From Deinococcus detaillensis (GTDB taxonomy: Bacteria > Deinococcota > Deinococci > Deinococcales > Deinococcaceae): 64,000 bases of DNA. The notes beneath the pieces were generated by a model. The model was not told the origin of the DNA. It did no database searches and saw nothing but the letters and a program-made list of their open reading frames with translations. This document shows positions 20,301 through 28,398 of the stretch, piece after piece. Positions within the stretch are counted from its first letter, which is position 1, and the number at the start of each line of letters is the position of its first letter. The stretch covers positions 1 through 64,000 of the forward strand of contig NZ_VKDB01000011.1 of NCBI RefSeq assembly GCF_007280555.1, read 5' to 3'. A program made the translations under genes and the position numbers.

Positions 20301-20733
20301 GGATGAGTCAACCTCTCTGCTCTGTATTCTCCTCAGTTTGTCTTACAAGCCCCATGCAAATGCACGTTTTCAAGCAGTTGTGTGCAGGGGGGGCTAGGGG
20401 GGATAGACAACTGAGCACCCACTGAAAACGATGACCGGTGGTCAGAAACAAGAAGACGAAAATTCGCCAAAGGGGTGGAGGTTACACTTTTTCGGCTAAG
20501 ATTTAGAATGTGCAGCGTCTCGAAAATCTGTTCGAGACACTAACTTTCGTCAGCTCAGCGCTCAGTATCCAAAAAGCCTGCCAGAATTTCCTTATCTGAC
20601 CTTTAGCCTACAGATTGCCTCTGGGTATATAAAATTGACCTTGCAGAAAAGCACATCAGCTCTGCTGTAGGCCGGAGGTATGATTCCGTTTCCTAGACTT
20701 CTTCCAGCCGAAAAGTAAATCTACAATCCATCC
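20301..20733. other. Non-coding stretch upstream of the GGDEF-EAL gene and tRNA
   Basis: No credible gene. It holds G runs of 7 and 6 (20387-20393, 20397-20402), a promoter-like pair reading rightward (GTTACA 20481-20486, 17-nt spacer, TAGAAT 20504-20509) and, 8 nt later, a perfect 8-bp hairpin GTCTCGAA/TTCGAGAC (20517-20538). It is less GC-rich than its surroundings. A GGAGGT directly before an ATG at 20680 opens only 12 codons. Confidence 0.5.
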
Positions 20734-20766
20734 AAAAAAAGCCGCACTCTCTTGAGGAGGTGCGGC
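20734..20766 (-). terminator. Intrinsic terminator of tRNA-Ser
   Basis: Minus strand: GCCGCAC / GTGCGGC stem (20760-20766 with 20741-20747), 12-nt loop, then seven T (20734-20740). It begins 41 bp after the tRNA 3' end. Confidence 0.9.
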
Positions 20767-20806
20767 TCTTCTGATATTGGAGCGAATACTTTTTGGTTCT
20801 TAGCGG

Positions 20807-20896
20807 TGGCGGAGAGGGTGGGATTTGAACCCACGGTACAGTTGCCCGTACTTCAGTTTTCGAGACTGACCCATTCAACCGCTCTGGCACCTCTCC
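20807..20896 (-). tRNA. tRNA-Ser(CGA)
   Basis: 90 nt including an encoded CCA. Acceptor stem GGAGAGG/CCTCTCC, D-loop with AGCGGTTGAA, anticodon stem TCAGT/ACTGA with loop CTCGAAA (anticodon CGA, reads UCG), a long variable arm typical of class II tRNA-Ser, and T-loop GGTTCAAATCC. Discriminator G73 is the normal serine identity base. Confidence 0.97.
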
Positions 20897-21026
20897 ACAC
20901 GCTCGGCACTCACGCCGAGCACGTGAGCGAGGCGAAGTGTAGCACGCGCTCAGGACGCCTTCAAGGGGACACGCCGAAACGGAGGGCGCAGTCAGCGCTC
21001 TTCATCGTTTTGGCAGGAAGCGGCGC

Positions 21027-21032
21027 TACAGT
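21027..21032 (+). promoter_or_regulatory. -10 box of the murJ leader ORF
   Basis: TACAGT, 7 nt before ATG 21040 of a 13-codon ORF coupled to murJ. Confidence 0.45.
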
Positions 21033-21039
21033 AGGGCCG

Positions 21040-21081
21040 ATGCTTCGTTTTCCTTTCCCCCCGGTCAGTTCGCGCCGATGA
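21040..21081 (+). CDS. Leader ORF of 13 codons coupled to murJ
   Basis: ATG 21040 opens MLRFPFPPVSSRR and ends at TGA 21079-21081, which overlaps the murJ ATG (ATGA). A -10-like TACAGT ends 7 nt before the ATG, so a leaderless transcript would begin at this mini-ORF. murJ has no ribosome binding site of its own, so it may be translated by ribosomes terminating here. Whether the peptide matters is unknown. Confidence 0.4.
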   Translation: MLRFPFPPVSSRR

Positions 21082-22676
21082 GCGCTCCCGAAACCGCTGA
21101 AACGCCCGCTTCCGAAGCGACCTTACCGCCTGCCCCGGTTCCCCGCTCGGCAGCCCGCAACACGCTCATTGTGATGGCGGGCACGCTGGGTTCGCGCTTA
21201 TCCGGGGTGGTGCGCCAGCAGCTCATCAACGGCTTTGGCAACGAACTGCTCGACGCTTTTACCATCGCCTCGCGGGTGCCCAACCTGTTCCGCGAACTGC
21301 TGGCCGAGGGCGCACTGGTCAACTCGTTTATTCCCGTCTACAAGTCGCTCGGCAGTGATGAGAAATCCCAACTCGCCCGCACTTTTTCCGGCGCACTGAT
21401 CGGCATCAACTTGATCTTGATGGTGTTGGGCATCTTGGCCGCGCCGTGGATCGTTGACCTTTTGGTGGCCAAAAACGCCAATATCGACACCGGCTTGGCT
21501 ATTTATATGACCCGCCTGGTGATGCCGTTCCTTACGCTAATCAGCCTGGCATCGATTGCCATGGGCCTGCTCAACGCCGACGAGCATTTTCGCGAATCGA
21601 GTTTTGCACCAATTGCCTTCAACGCCGTCTCTATCGTCATTTTGCTGGTGGCTACAGTGCTATTTCCGCACTCGGCGACCTGGCTGGCGCTGAGTTGGCT
21701 GCTCGGCGGGCTGGCGCAACTGCTGGTGCAGCTTCCGGCACTGGGCAAGTACGGCCTGCTGCCCACTCCGCAGCTGATGACCCACCCGGCGCTGGGGCGG
21801 GTGCTGGTGCAGATGGCCCCGTTTACCCTGACGACGGGCGCACGGCAGATTCTCAATATCTATGTGCAGCGTCTGCTGACCAACGCCGCCTTTTTTCCGT
21901 CGGGCACCGCCTTTGCCTACAGCAATGCCGAAACTTTGTTCACGATGGTCAACGGGCTGTTCGTGGTGAGTCCGGCGCTGGCGCTGTTTCCGAGATTCTC
22001 GCAACTGGCCGCCGACAACGATTGGCCGAGCTTCAAGGAGCTGACGTACAGCACCCTCAAAACCGTCACCTTTCTGGCGGCTCCAGCCAGCGCCCTGCTG
22101 GTGGCGCTCTCAGGCTACGCCATCGGCATTTTCGATTTGCGCGGCAACATGCCGCTCGACCGCTTCACCTCCGGCACGCTGATTCTGACCGGCTGGGCAA
22201 TAGCGTTGGTGCCGTGGGCGATCAATACCGTCTTGCTGCGAACCTTTTACGCCCGGCAGCGCACCCGCGAGGCGGTGGTGGTCAGTGCGGTGGGCTTTTT
22301 ATTGGAAGTGCTGCTCTACAATGTGGTGGTGCCGCGCCTCGGCCTGATCGGCTTCGGGATTTCCACGACGATTTCGGGTGTGGTGGTGTGCTTCTCACTG
22401 ATTTACCTCTACGGACGCCAGCTCGGATTCTCAGTGCCGAACTTGGCCTTTTACTTGGCCCGCGTGGTGGGGTTATCGGTCATCGCGGGCATCGTGGCCA
22501 AGTTGGTCTCGCTGCCGCTGCCCAACCCCGGCCCCCATCAATTGCTGCTGAGCATCTTCGTGCTGGCGCTGGCGGGCGGTTTGGGGCTGGCGAGCTACTT
22601 GGGCCTCGCGGCGGCGCTCAATGTCGGGCAGGCCAGAGGACTGATCAGCGGCGTCCGGAGGCGAATGGGGCGCTGA
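21078..22676 (+). CDS. murJ: Lipid II flippase MurJ (MviN)
   Basis: 532 residues with about 14 membrane helices of the MOP exporter superfamily. Conserved features: the N-terminal GTLGSRLSGVVRQQLI, DAFTIASRVPNLFRELLAEGALVNSFIP (about 55-82, the MviN signature with the central-cavity Arg residues), and the repeated inner-helix pattern AETLFTMVNGLFVVSPALALFPRFSQ. It moves lipid II across the membrane for peptidoglycan synthesis. Start ATG 21078 overlaps a 13-codon leader ORF. Convergent with the DUF58 gene. Confidence 0.95.
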   Translation: MSAPETAETPASEATLPPAPVPRSAARNTLIVMAGTLGSRLSGVVRQQLINGFGNELLDAFTIASRVPNLFRELLAEGALVNSFIPVYKSLGSDEKSQLARTFSGALIGINLILMVLGILAAPWIVDLLVAKNANIDTGLAIYMTRLVMPFLTLISLASIAMGLLNADEHFRESSFAPIAFNAVSIVILLVATVLFPHSATWLALSWLLGGLAQLLVQLPALGKYGLLPTPQLMTHPALGRVLVQMAPFTLTTGARQILNIYVQRLLTNAAFFPSGTAFAYSNAETLFTMVNGLFVVSPALALFPRFSQLAADNDWPSFKELTYSTLKTVTFLAAPASALLVALSGYAIGIFDLRGNMPLDRFTSGTLILTGWAIALVPWAINTVLLRTFYARQRTREAVVVSAVGFLLEVLLYNVVVPRLGLIGFGISTTISGVVVCFSLIYLYGRQLGFSVPNLAFYLARVVGLSVIAGIVAKLVSLPLPNPGPHQLLLSIFVLALAGGLGLASYLGLAAALNVGQARGLISGVRRRMGR

Positions 22677-22709
22677 GAGAAGCGAACTCCAGAGTGCCAT
22701 TTCATCCTC

Positions 22710-23834
22710 TCAGGCCAGCCGCAGCACGCTTTGATTGCCGCGCAGCACATACACCAGCACCCCGGCGTCGGCCAGTACACCGGCTCGGCGCTCCAAGTCG
22801 CGCACCGTGCTGGAAAGTCCGACCCACTGGCGGCGCGGCGACTCGCCGGGTTCGAGGTAAAAGCCCTCGGGCATCACCACGATGACCACCCGTTTGGCGC
22901 GGGTTCTGGCCCGCAGCGCCGCCGTCAGTACGTCGCTGGGCGCGTGTTGGGTCAGCACGATCACGTTGCTGCCCGCCGCTTGCTCGCTCAAATCGGGCAA
23001 GGCGGTCTCGGCGGGCTGAGCTTGCAAGGTGGCCAGCTTAGAGAGGGCGGCTTGCAGGGCCAGCGGCGTGCGGCCTGGAGGGGTCGCGCCCTGCGGCGTG
23101 CTGAGCGAGATCGGCAACTCGGATTTGAGCGCCTCGCTGATCAAGCTGGCCGAGAGCCGCACCGCGCTTTCCAAAAAAACGTCGTCGCCACGGGTATCCA
23201 CGAACACCAAGAGGCGGCTGCTGGCGGTGCGTTCCAGTTCGCGCACGGTCAGCTCGCCGGTGCGGGCCGAGAGTCGCCAGTGAATCCGGCTGGGCGGGTC
23301 GCCGGGCGAGTAAGGCCGCGCCCCGCGCAGGCTCAGCGGATCGTCCAGCCCCAGCGTGCGGGAAAGTGCGCCTTCCGAGAGCAGCGGGCGCAGCAAGTCC
23401 GGCAGCGCCAAGCCGTGAATGCCGGGGTAGACTTCCATGCGCGTGCCAAAACGGAGCCGGGTGCTGCGCCAGAACAGCCCGAACGGATCGGCCCAGCGCA
23501 GCGTGGTGGCGGGCCAATGGTACTCCCCTCTGGCATTGAGGTGCAGCGAGCCGCTGAGTTCGGCTTCTCCGCTTTGCCACAGCCAGCCTGCCCAGCGCCA
23601 CTGCCGATCCGCAATGATGGTCAGCGGCGGCGCGTCCTCAATGACGTAGCGCAGCGGCAGGCGGGAAGAGAGCTTGATGTGAATGCGGCAACCCACATCG
23701 CGGCCCACGAATCCGGCGGGCGGCACCTCGCGGCTGAGTTCGAGCTGCGGTGCTCGGCGGTAGGCGGCCCAGATCAGACCAAAGAGCAGCAGCAGCAAAG
23801 CCGCCCAAGCCAGTACCCAGACATCCAGAATCAT
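22710..23834 (-). CDS. DUF58 (VWA-like) protein of the MoxR operon
   Basis: 374 residues. Two N-terminal membrane helices, a beta-rich middle, and the DUF58 core LRGARPYSPGDPPSRIHWRLSAR (about 180-202) followed by a VWA-like fold (LLVFVDTRGDD). DUF58 proteins work with MoxR AAA ATPases, probably in envelope assembly or maturation. Overlaps the moxR-like gene by 4 bp (ATGA) and is the last gene of the three-gene operon. Confidence 0.88.
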   Translation of the reverse strand: MILDVWVLAWAALLLLLFGLIWAAYRRAPQLELSREVPPAGFVGRDVGCRIHIKLSSRLPLRYVIEDAPPLTIIADRQWRWAGWLWQSGEAELSGSLHLNARGEYHWPATTLRWADPFGLFWRSTRLRFGTRMEVYPGIHGLALPDLLRPLLSEGALSRTLGLDDPLSLRGARPYSPGDPPSRIHWRLSARTGELTVRELERTASSRLLVFVDTRGDDVFLESAVRLSASLISEALKSELPISLSTPQGATPPGRTPLALQAALSKLATLQAQPAETALPDLSEQAAGSNVIVLTQHAPSDVLTAALRARTRAKRVVIVVMPEGFYLEPGESPRRQWVGLSSTVRDLERRAGVLADAGVLVYVLRGNQSVLRLA

Positions 23835-24838
23835 GCTCGGCCCGCTGCCCCCTCACTTCCCGCTGTTTCCTTCGGAATTGTCTCTGCCGGAACGGGCACG
23901 CTGCGCATCACTTCTTCCACCACCTGCACGTCGCGCAGTCCCAGCAAGCGGGCTTCAGTGCCTAAAGTCAGGCGGTGGGCCAGCACGGCGGGAGCGACTT
24001 CCTTGACATCGTCGGGCAGCACGTAGGCGCGTCCACTCAGTGCCGCCAGCGCCTGAGCCACGCCTTGCAGGGCGAGGCTGGCACGCGGCCCGCCGCCGAG
24101 CAGCACCTGCGGGTGGGCGCGGGTGGCCGCCGTGAGCTGGGCAATGTAGCGCCGCAGCGCCGCGTCCACGTACACCTCACGGGACGCTTGACGGGCGCTG
24201 AGAAGTTCCTCTGGCGTAGCGACAGCCTCCAGCGTGTTGATCGGGTGAGTGCTCTGCAAGCGGTCGAGGAGAGCCACCTCCTCGTCCAGCGTGGGGTAGC
24301 CCACCGAGAGGCGCAGCAAAAAGCGGTCGAGTTGCGCTTCGGGCAATCGGTAAGTGCCCTCGTGTTCGACGGGGTTCTGGGTGGCCATCACGAAAAAGGG
24401 CTGCTCAAGCGTGTGGGTCACGCCGGACTCGGTGACTTGGCTCTCGCCCATGGCCTCCAGCAGCGCCGACTGGGTTTTGGGGGTGGCGCGGTTGATCTCG
24501 TCGGCCAGCAGCACGCCCGCAAAAATCGGCCCCGGCACGAACACGAATTCGCCGCCCTTGTAAATGCTCACGCCGGTCACGTCGCTGGGCAGCAAATCGG
24601 GCGTGAACTGCACCCGCTTGAATTTCAGGCCCAGCGAGGCGGCGACGGCGCGGGCCAGCATGGTTTTGCCGGTGCCGGGCGCGTCTTCCAGGAGGACGTG
24701 ACCGCCTGCCAGCGCCGCCGCCAGAACAAGGCGGGTGACGCGCTGCTTACCGACCAGCACGCGGGCCACGTTGGTTTCTAAGCGCTCGGCCCAGCGCTGC
24801 AAGTCTTGAAGGGGAAGGGGGGGTGTGATTTGAGTCAT
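23831..24838 (-). CDS. MoxR-family AAA+ ATPase
   Basis: 335 residues. Walker A EDAPGTGKTMLARA, Walker B VLLADEINRATPKTQSALLEAM, sensor 1 VMATQNPVEHEGTYRLPEAQLDRF, and an AAA lid with RASLALQGVAQALA. A chaperone-like ATPase that acts on VWA-type partners, here the DUF58 product encoded immediately downstream. Overlaps both neighbours by 4 bp. Confidence 0.93.
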   Translation of the reverse strand: MTQITPPLPLQDLQRWAERLETNVARVLVGKQRVTRLVLAAALAGGHVLLEDAPGTGKTMLARAVAASLGLKFKRVQFTPDLLPSDVTGVSIYKGGEFVFVPGPIFAGVLLADEINRATPKTQSALLEAMGESQVTESGVTHTLEQPFFVMATQNPVEHEGTYRLPEAQLDRFLLRLSVGYPTLDEEVALLDRLQSTHPINTLEAVATPEELLSARQASREVYVDAALRRYIAQLTAATRAHPQVLLGGGPRASLALQGVAQALAALSGRAYVLPDDVKEVAPAVLAHRLTLGTEARLLGLRDVQVVEEVMRSVPVPAETIPKETAGSEGAAGRA

Positions 24839-26202
24839 GCGGGCCTCTGGGGTGAAGGGGTGGGGGCTTGGTCTAAAGGATGCAGGAGGCGCTGGACTTC
24901 GGCGGCGCTCTGCTCGGCGGCCTCGGCTTGCTGGTCGCCGACCTCGCCGCCGTAGCGCACCGGACGGTAAGCTTCGGTAAGCTGGGCGAGCGGCAGCGCG
25001 GTTTCGGGCCAGCGGGCAGCGGCGCGGCGCAGCAGTTCGTCGGGGGTTTCGCTTTCCAAGCGGCCCAGGCCCTGAGCGGCCATGAAGCGCAAAGTGGCGG
25101 CGTAAGCGGCGCGAACCCGTCCCAGCGGCTCGCCATAAGCGTGGGGACTGGGTGGGGTGAGTGCCGCCTCGGTGGGTTCATCTTCGGGAGCTTCCTTGAG
25201 CCTCAGGACCAACCAGGCCGCGCCCGCCAGCAGCACGAAGCTCAGCGCGGCCACCGTCCAAATCAGCCAAGTCGGAATGAAAAGGGGCTGGAAGGGCGGC
25301 CTCTGGTGGGCGCTACCAGCCGCCTGAACTTGCTGCGCCGCCTGCGGTTCAATCACGGTGCCCACCACCCGGTAGATGGCTTCCGGTTGCAGCAGCAAGC
25401 CCAAGATAAACAGACCGGCGGCGGCAAGCAGCACCAGCGGCACCACCCAGAACAGCGGGTGAATGCGCCCCCAACCTATTTTCCAGCCGCGCCGCAAAAT
25501 CGTTAAGCACAGCAGCAGCATCCCCATCAGCGGCAAGTTGGCGGCGTTGAGCAAGGTGGCGACAGTGGCGGCTTCGCGGATTCGAGCGGGCGTGGGCGGC
25601 TTAGGCACCCTGCTGACTGGAGTGCCGGGTAACGCAGTCGGCGGGGCGGCGGGCCGGGTGATGCGCTGCACTACATCAATCGGCGTGCGGTTAAGGTGCA
25701 GCGGCGCGGGGCGGGGCAAGGTGGCCACCGCCAGCAGTACGGCCAGCAGCGCCGCACCTGCAATTCCCAAGGGCCGGTTGAAGCGTGGAGCAGTCGGCGG
25801 CCTGAGCGCCTGCGCTTCCCCGAGCTGTTCGCGGCCACCCAGTCCGACTGCGCCGATCAGCAGGCCCAGCAACCCCAGCGGGGTCGGCGCGAGCAGCAAC
25901 ACCCCCGCCGGAAGCAGCAGCGCCCAGCGTTGCCCGCCGCGCAGGCTGTGAATGCCCGCCGCCAAGACCAGCGACAGCGGGCCAGTGATGACGAATGTCA
26001 GCGCGGCGCTGCGCAGGTCGGGCAACTGCAGGAGCGCTGCCAGTAAAGCCAGCGGCAGCAAACTCAGGGCCAGCGTCGCCGCCGATTTCGCAGAACTCCT
26101 GATGATGAGGCCCACGGCCACGCTCTGCGCCAAGCACAGCCACCAAGCTTGTAATCCCAGCGCCGTCCACGGCAAAGCGGCGAGAAAAAGGGCGGGCGTC
26201 AC
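24835..26202 (-). CDS. Polytopic membrane protein with C-terminal DUF4129 domain
   Basis: 455 residues. About six N-terminal membrane helices (1-175), a Pro-rich external loop (about 180-210), further helices (about 215-350) and a C-terminal cytoplasmic DUF4129 domain (RVRAAYAATLRFMAAQGL, ESETPDELLRRAA, LTEAYRPVRYGGE). This is the third partner commonly found with MoxR and DUF58. Start is GTG 26202: CATACT lies 6 nt upstream, so the operon mRNA is probably leaderless. Confidence 0.85.
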   Translation of the reverse strand: MTPALFLAALPWTALGLQAWWLCLAQSVAVGLIIRSSAKSAATLALSLLPLALLAALLQLPDLRSAALTFVITGPLSLVLAAGIHSLRGGQRWALLLPAGVLLLAPTPLGLLGLLIGAVGLGGREQLGEAQALRPPTAPRFNRPLGIAGAALLAVLLAVATLPRPAPLHLNRTPIDVVQRITRPAAPPTALPGTPVSRVPKPPTPARIREAATVATLLNAANLPLMGMLLLCLTILRRGWKIGWGRIHPLFWVVPLVLLAAAGLFILGLLLQPEAIYRVVGTVIEPQAAQQVQAAGSAHQRPPFQPLFIPTWLIWTVAALSFVLLAGAAWLVLRLKEAPEDEPTEAALTPPSPHAYGEPLGRVRAAYAATLRFMAAQGLGRLESETPDELLRRAAARWPETALPLAQLTEAYRPVRYGGEVGDQQAEAAEQSAAEVQRLLHPLDQAPTPSPQRPA

Positions 26203-26310
26203 GCTCTTAGTATGCGGCGCGGCGGCCCAAAGTTCCCTGAGCGCTGACCTGACTAAACCGTAGGCCTGACCAAACCGCAGCCCTGAATAAACCGCAAGCC
26301 AAAGACCAGC

Positions 26311-26339
26311 AAAAAGCGCCCGAGTCGCCCCGGACGCTT
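26311..26339 (-). terminator. Intrinsic terminator after the 58-residue gene
   Basis: Minus strand AGCG-CCG / CGG-CGCT imperfect stem followed by five T (26311-26315). It lies 19 bp after the small gene's stop. Confidence 0.65.
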
Positions 26340-26357
26340 CGGCTCACTGCTCAGGCC

Positions 26358-26534
26358 TTACTTTTCTTCTTCGGCGTCGCCGCCCATGTTGCTGCTGGGC
26401 GGATCAGAGGTGATCATGCTGCCGATTTCCGCAACGTCGTGGGCATCTAAGCCCTTTTTCTGAGCGCTTTCTGGAGCGGGGGGCAGGTTCTGTTCTTCGG
26501 GAGGGCCGGGATTGATGCCGTGTTTGTCGGTCAT
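26358..26534 (-). CDS. Small acidic protein, 58 residues, unknown function
   Basis: ATG 26532-26534, TAA 26358-26360. AAGGAGA lies 7 nt before the ATG, a strong ribosome binding site, and a terminator follows. The peptide begins MTDKHGINPGPPEEQNLPP and ends GGDAEEEK; it is Pro- and acid-rich, probably disordered, without cysteines or membrane segment. The strong initiation site and matching terminator argue that it is a real, possibly abundant, single-gene product. Confidence 0.7.
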   Translation of the reverse strand: MTDKHGINPGPPEEQNLPPAPESAQKKGLDAHDVAEIGSMITSDPPSSNMGGDAEEEK

Positions 26535-26610
26535 ACTTTGATTCTCCTTGTGCTGCTTAGCCTAACGCCTGAGCCCGGTCACGGTCTTAAAGGGACGTTT
26601 AGACGTGGTT

Positions 26611-27132
26611 TCATGAGGTCTGACGTTCGTAGTCTTTCAGCGCCCGGTTCTCGGCGGGAATACGGATCAGCAGCAGTAAAGCAGCGTTCAGCAAGCTGGC
26701 CCAAAAAGCGGTACGGGTCGCCCCCACGCTCAACGGGACGCTCAGGAGTTCGGCGACCACCACCATGTAATTGGGGTGCTTCAAGTACCGAAACGGCCCG
26801 CCGGTGACGCGCTCCGCATTTGGCACAATCAAAATGCGGGTGTTCCACTGCTTGCCCAGCGTGTGCATGATCCAGTAGCGCAGCGGCTGAAGCGCGAGTG
26901 CTGTGAGCAGCCAGCCCCAGCGCACCTCACCTTTGTTGGCGCGGCCCTCGACCCAGAATCCCAGCAGCCACGCCGGATGCAGCACGAAAAAGAGCGGGTA
27001 ATGCTCACGGCCGTATTCGGTTGCGCCGCCCTCGCGTGCCCACGCTTCGTTCTGGCGGGCGCGGCGCACTTCGAGGAGGCGCTGGGCAATCAGGGCGGTG
27101 ACCAGATACGGCGTCAGCTTGGCGGCTTTCAT
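26611..27132 (-). CDS. ICMT-family membrane methyltransferase paired with type III PKS
   Basis: 173 residues with four to five membrane helices. The isoprenylcysteine carboxyl methyltransferase family signature is present near residue 115 ([16 protein letters not shown]) with the C-terminal [12 protein letters not shown]. Overlaps the PKS gene by 4 bp (ATGA). In other bacteria this pairing makes methylated alkylpyrones or alkylresorcinols, the methyltransferase acting on the PKS product; that role is inferred here. Confidence 0.85.
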   Translation of the reverse strand: MKAAKLTPYLVTALIAQRLLEVRRARQNEAWAREGGATEYGREHYPLFFVLHPAWLLGFWVEGRANKGEVRWGWLLTALALQPLRYWIMHTLGKQWNTRILIVPNAERVTGGPFRYLKHPNYMVVVAELLSVPLSVGATRTAFWASLLNAALLLLIRIPAENRALKDYERQTS

Positions 27133-28211
27133 GCGCTGTCTTTAGGAAATTCCACCAGCACGTGCTCCGCTGCAAAGCCTGGCCCCATGGCGCTGAGCAG
27201 CCCCTTGCCCTGCGGCTGACCCCTGAGCGCTTCATCCAGCACGAACAGCACGGTGGCGCTGCTCATGTTGCCGTGTTCGCGCAGCACTTTGCGCGAGGTG
27301 TCGAGCGCTCCTCCGGGCAATTCCAGCACCGTTTCGTAAGCGCTCAGCACCTTGACGCCGCCGGGATGCACCACATAAGTGCCGACTTCGTCCTTCGTCC
27401 AACCGAAATGGGTCAGCGCTTCTTCCACGTTGCCGCGCATCATCTGCGTCACCAGCGCCGGAATATCGCGCGAAAATCTGACCTTGAGTCCTTCGTCAGC
27501 CACGTCCCAGCCCATGATGTCGGCGCTGTCTTCAATCAAGGTGCTGAAGGCCCCGTGGAGCCGCAGCAGCCCGCCGCCCACCTCGCCGAAGTCGCCCAAA
27601 TCCGGCCCCAGCACCAGCGCCGCGCCGCCGTCTGCAAACAGAGCGGTGCCCACGAAGTTGCTCTTGGACTCGTCGTTTTGCACCAAAGTCAAACTGCACA
27701 GCTCCACGGCCAGATACAACACGTTTTTGTATCCGGCCCTGACCAAGTCGGCGGCGCGGGCCAGTCCAGCCGCGCCGCCCGCACAGCCCAGACCCCACAG
27801 CGGCAGCCTCGCGGCGTGGCGGTTGATGCCCATGCGCTCCATCAGGGCGCTCTCCAAGCTCGGCGTGCTGATCCCGGTACTGGTCACGAACACGAAGGCG
27901 TCCACATCCTGCGCCGTAAGGCCGGCTTGGTCAAGCGCTTTTTGGCACAGCCGCTGACCGAGTTCGAGCGTGACTTCCACATACACGGCATTTTTCTCGG
28001 CAAAGCCGTGCGGCTGCAAATACCACTCCGGCGGGCGCGAAATGGCCCGCGTATCGATCTGGGCGTTGTCGAAAACAGCCAGCATGGTCTGGCGCTGGCT
28101 CATGCGCGGGAAAAGTTGTTTGACGGCCTCGCGGCTCTCAGCTTGAGTAACGGTGTGCGGTGGTGTTCCAACGGCCAGCGAGCGCACCACCGGCAAGGGA
28201 TAAACAGACAT
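27129..28211 (-). CDS. Type III polyketide synthase (chalcone synthase family)
   Basis: 360 residues, typical length. Catalytic Cys143 in [13 protein letters not shown], His in [11 protein letters not shown] and Asn in [15 protein letters not shown] complete the Cys-His-Asn triad. It would extend fatty acyl starters with malonyl-CoA to pyrones or resorcinols that enter the membrane or a quinone pool. ATG 28211 has CACAAT 6 nt upstream; a TTG 93 nt earlier is in frame but begins in unrelated sequence. Operon with the methyltransferase. Confidence 0.92.
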   Translation of the reverse strand: MSVYPLPVVRSLAVGTPPHTVTQAESREAVKQLFPRMSQRQTMLAVFDNAQIDTRAISRPPEWYLQPHGFAEKNAVYVEVTLELGQRLCQKALDQAGLTAQDVDAFVFVTSTGISTPSLESALMERMGINRHAARLPLWGLGCAGGAAGLARAADLVRAGYKNVLYLAVELCSLTLVQNDESKSNFVGTALFADGGAALVLGPDLGDFGEVGGGLLRLHGAFSTLIEDSADIMGWDVADEGLKVRFSRDIPALVTQMMRGNVEEALTHFGWTKDEVGTYVVHPGGVKVLSAYETVLELPGGALDTSRKVLREHGNMSSATVLFVLDEALRGQPQGKGLLSAMGPGFAAEHVLVEFPKDSA

Positions 28212-28340
28212 TCGGGCATTGTGCCGCCTGTTTGGACCAGCAAACAAACTGCGCGGCCCAATTGCCCCGCTGCTTCCCCAGAGTGTTGAGAAAAGGTCAA
28301 GCAAGCTGACGGCGCTGATCAGAAAATGGCGTGCTGAGCC

Positions 28341-28379
28341 AAAAAATCCCCCGCCTCAGCAATGAAGCTGGAGCGGGGG
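28341..28379 (-). terminator. Intrinsic terminator after the PhoH-like gene
   Basis: Minus strand CCCCCGC / GCGGGGG stem (28373-28379 with 28348-28354), then A and six T (28341-28346). Starts 19 bp after the PhoH-like stop. Confidence 0.85.
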
Positions 28380-28398
28380 CAGAGGGCGAGTGAGGCGG

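Noticed and set aside
20680..20718. 12-codon ORF after GGAGGT
   Set aside because: The ribosome binding site is directly next to the ATG, too close to work; no conservation evidence.
22731..24026. 431-codon frame on the + strand over the DUF58 and MoxR genes
   Set aside because: Shadow of two genes with clear families.
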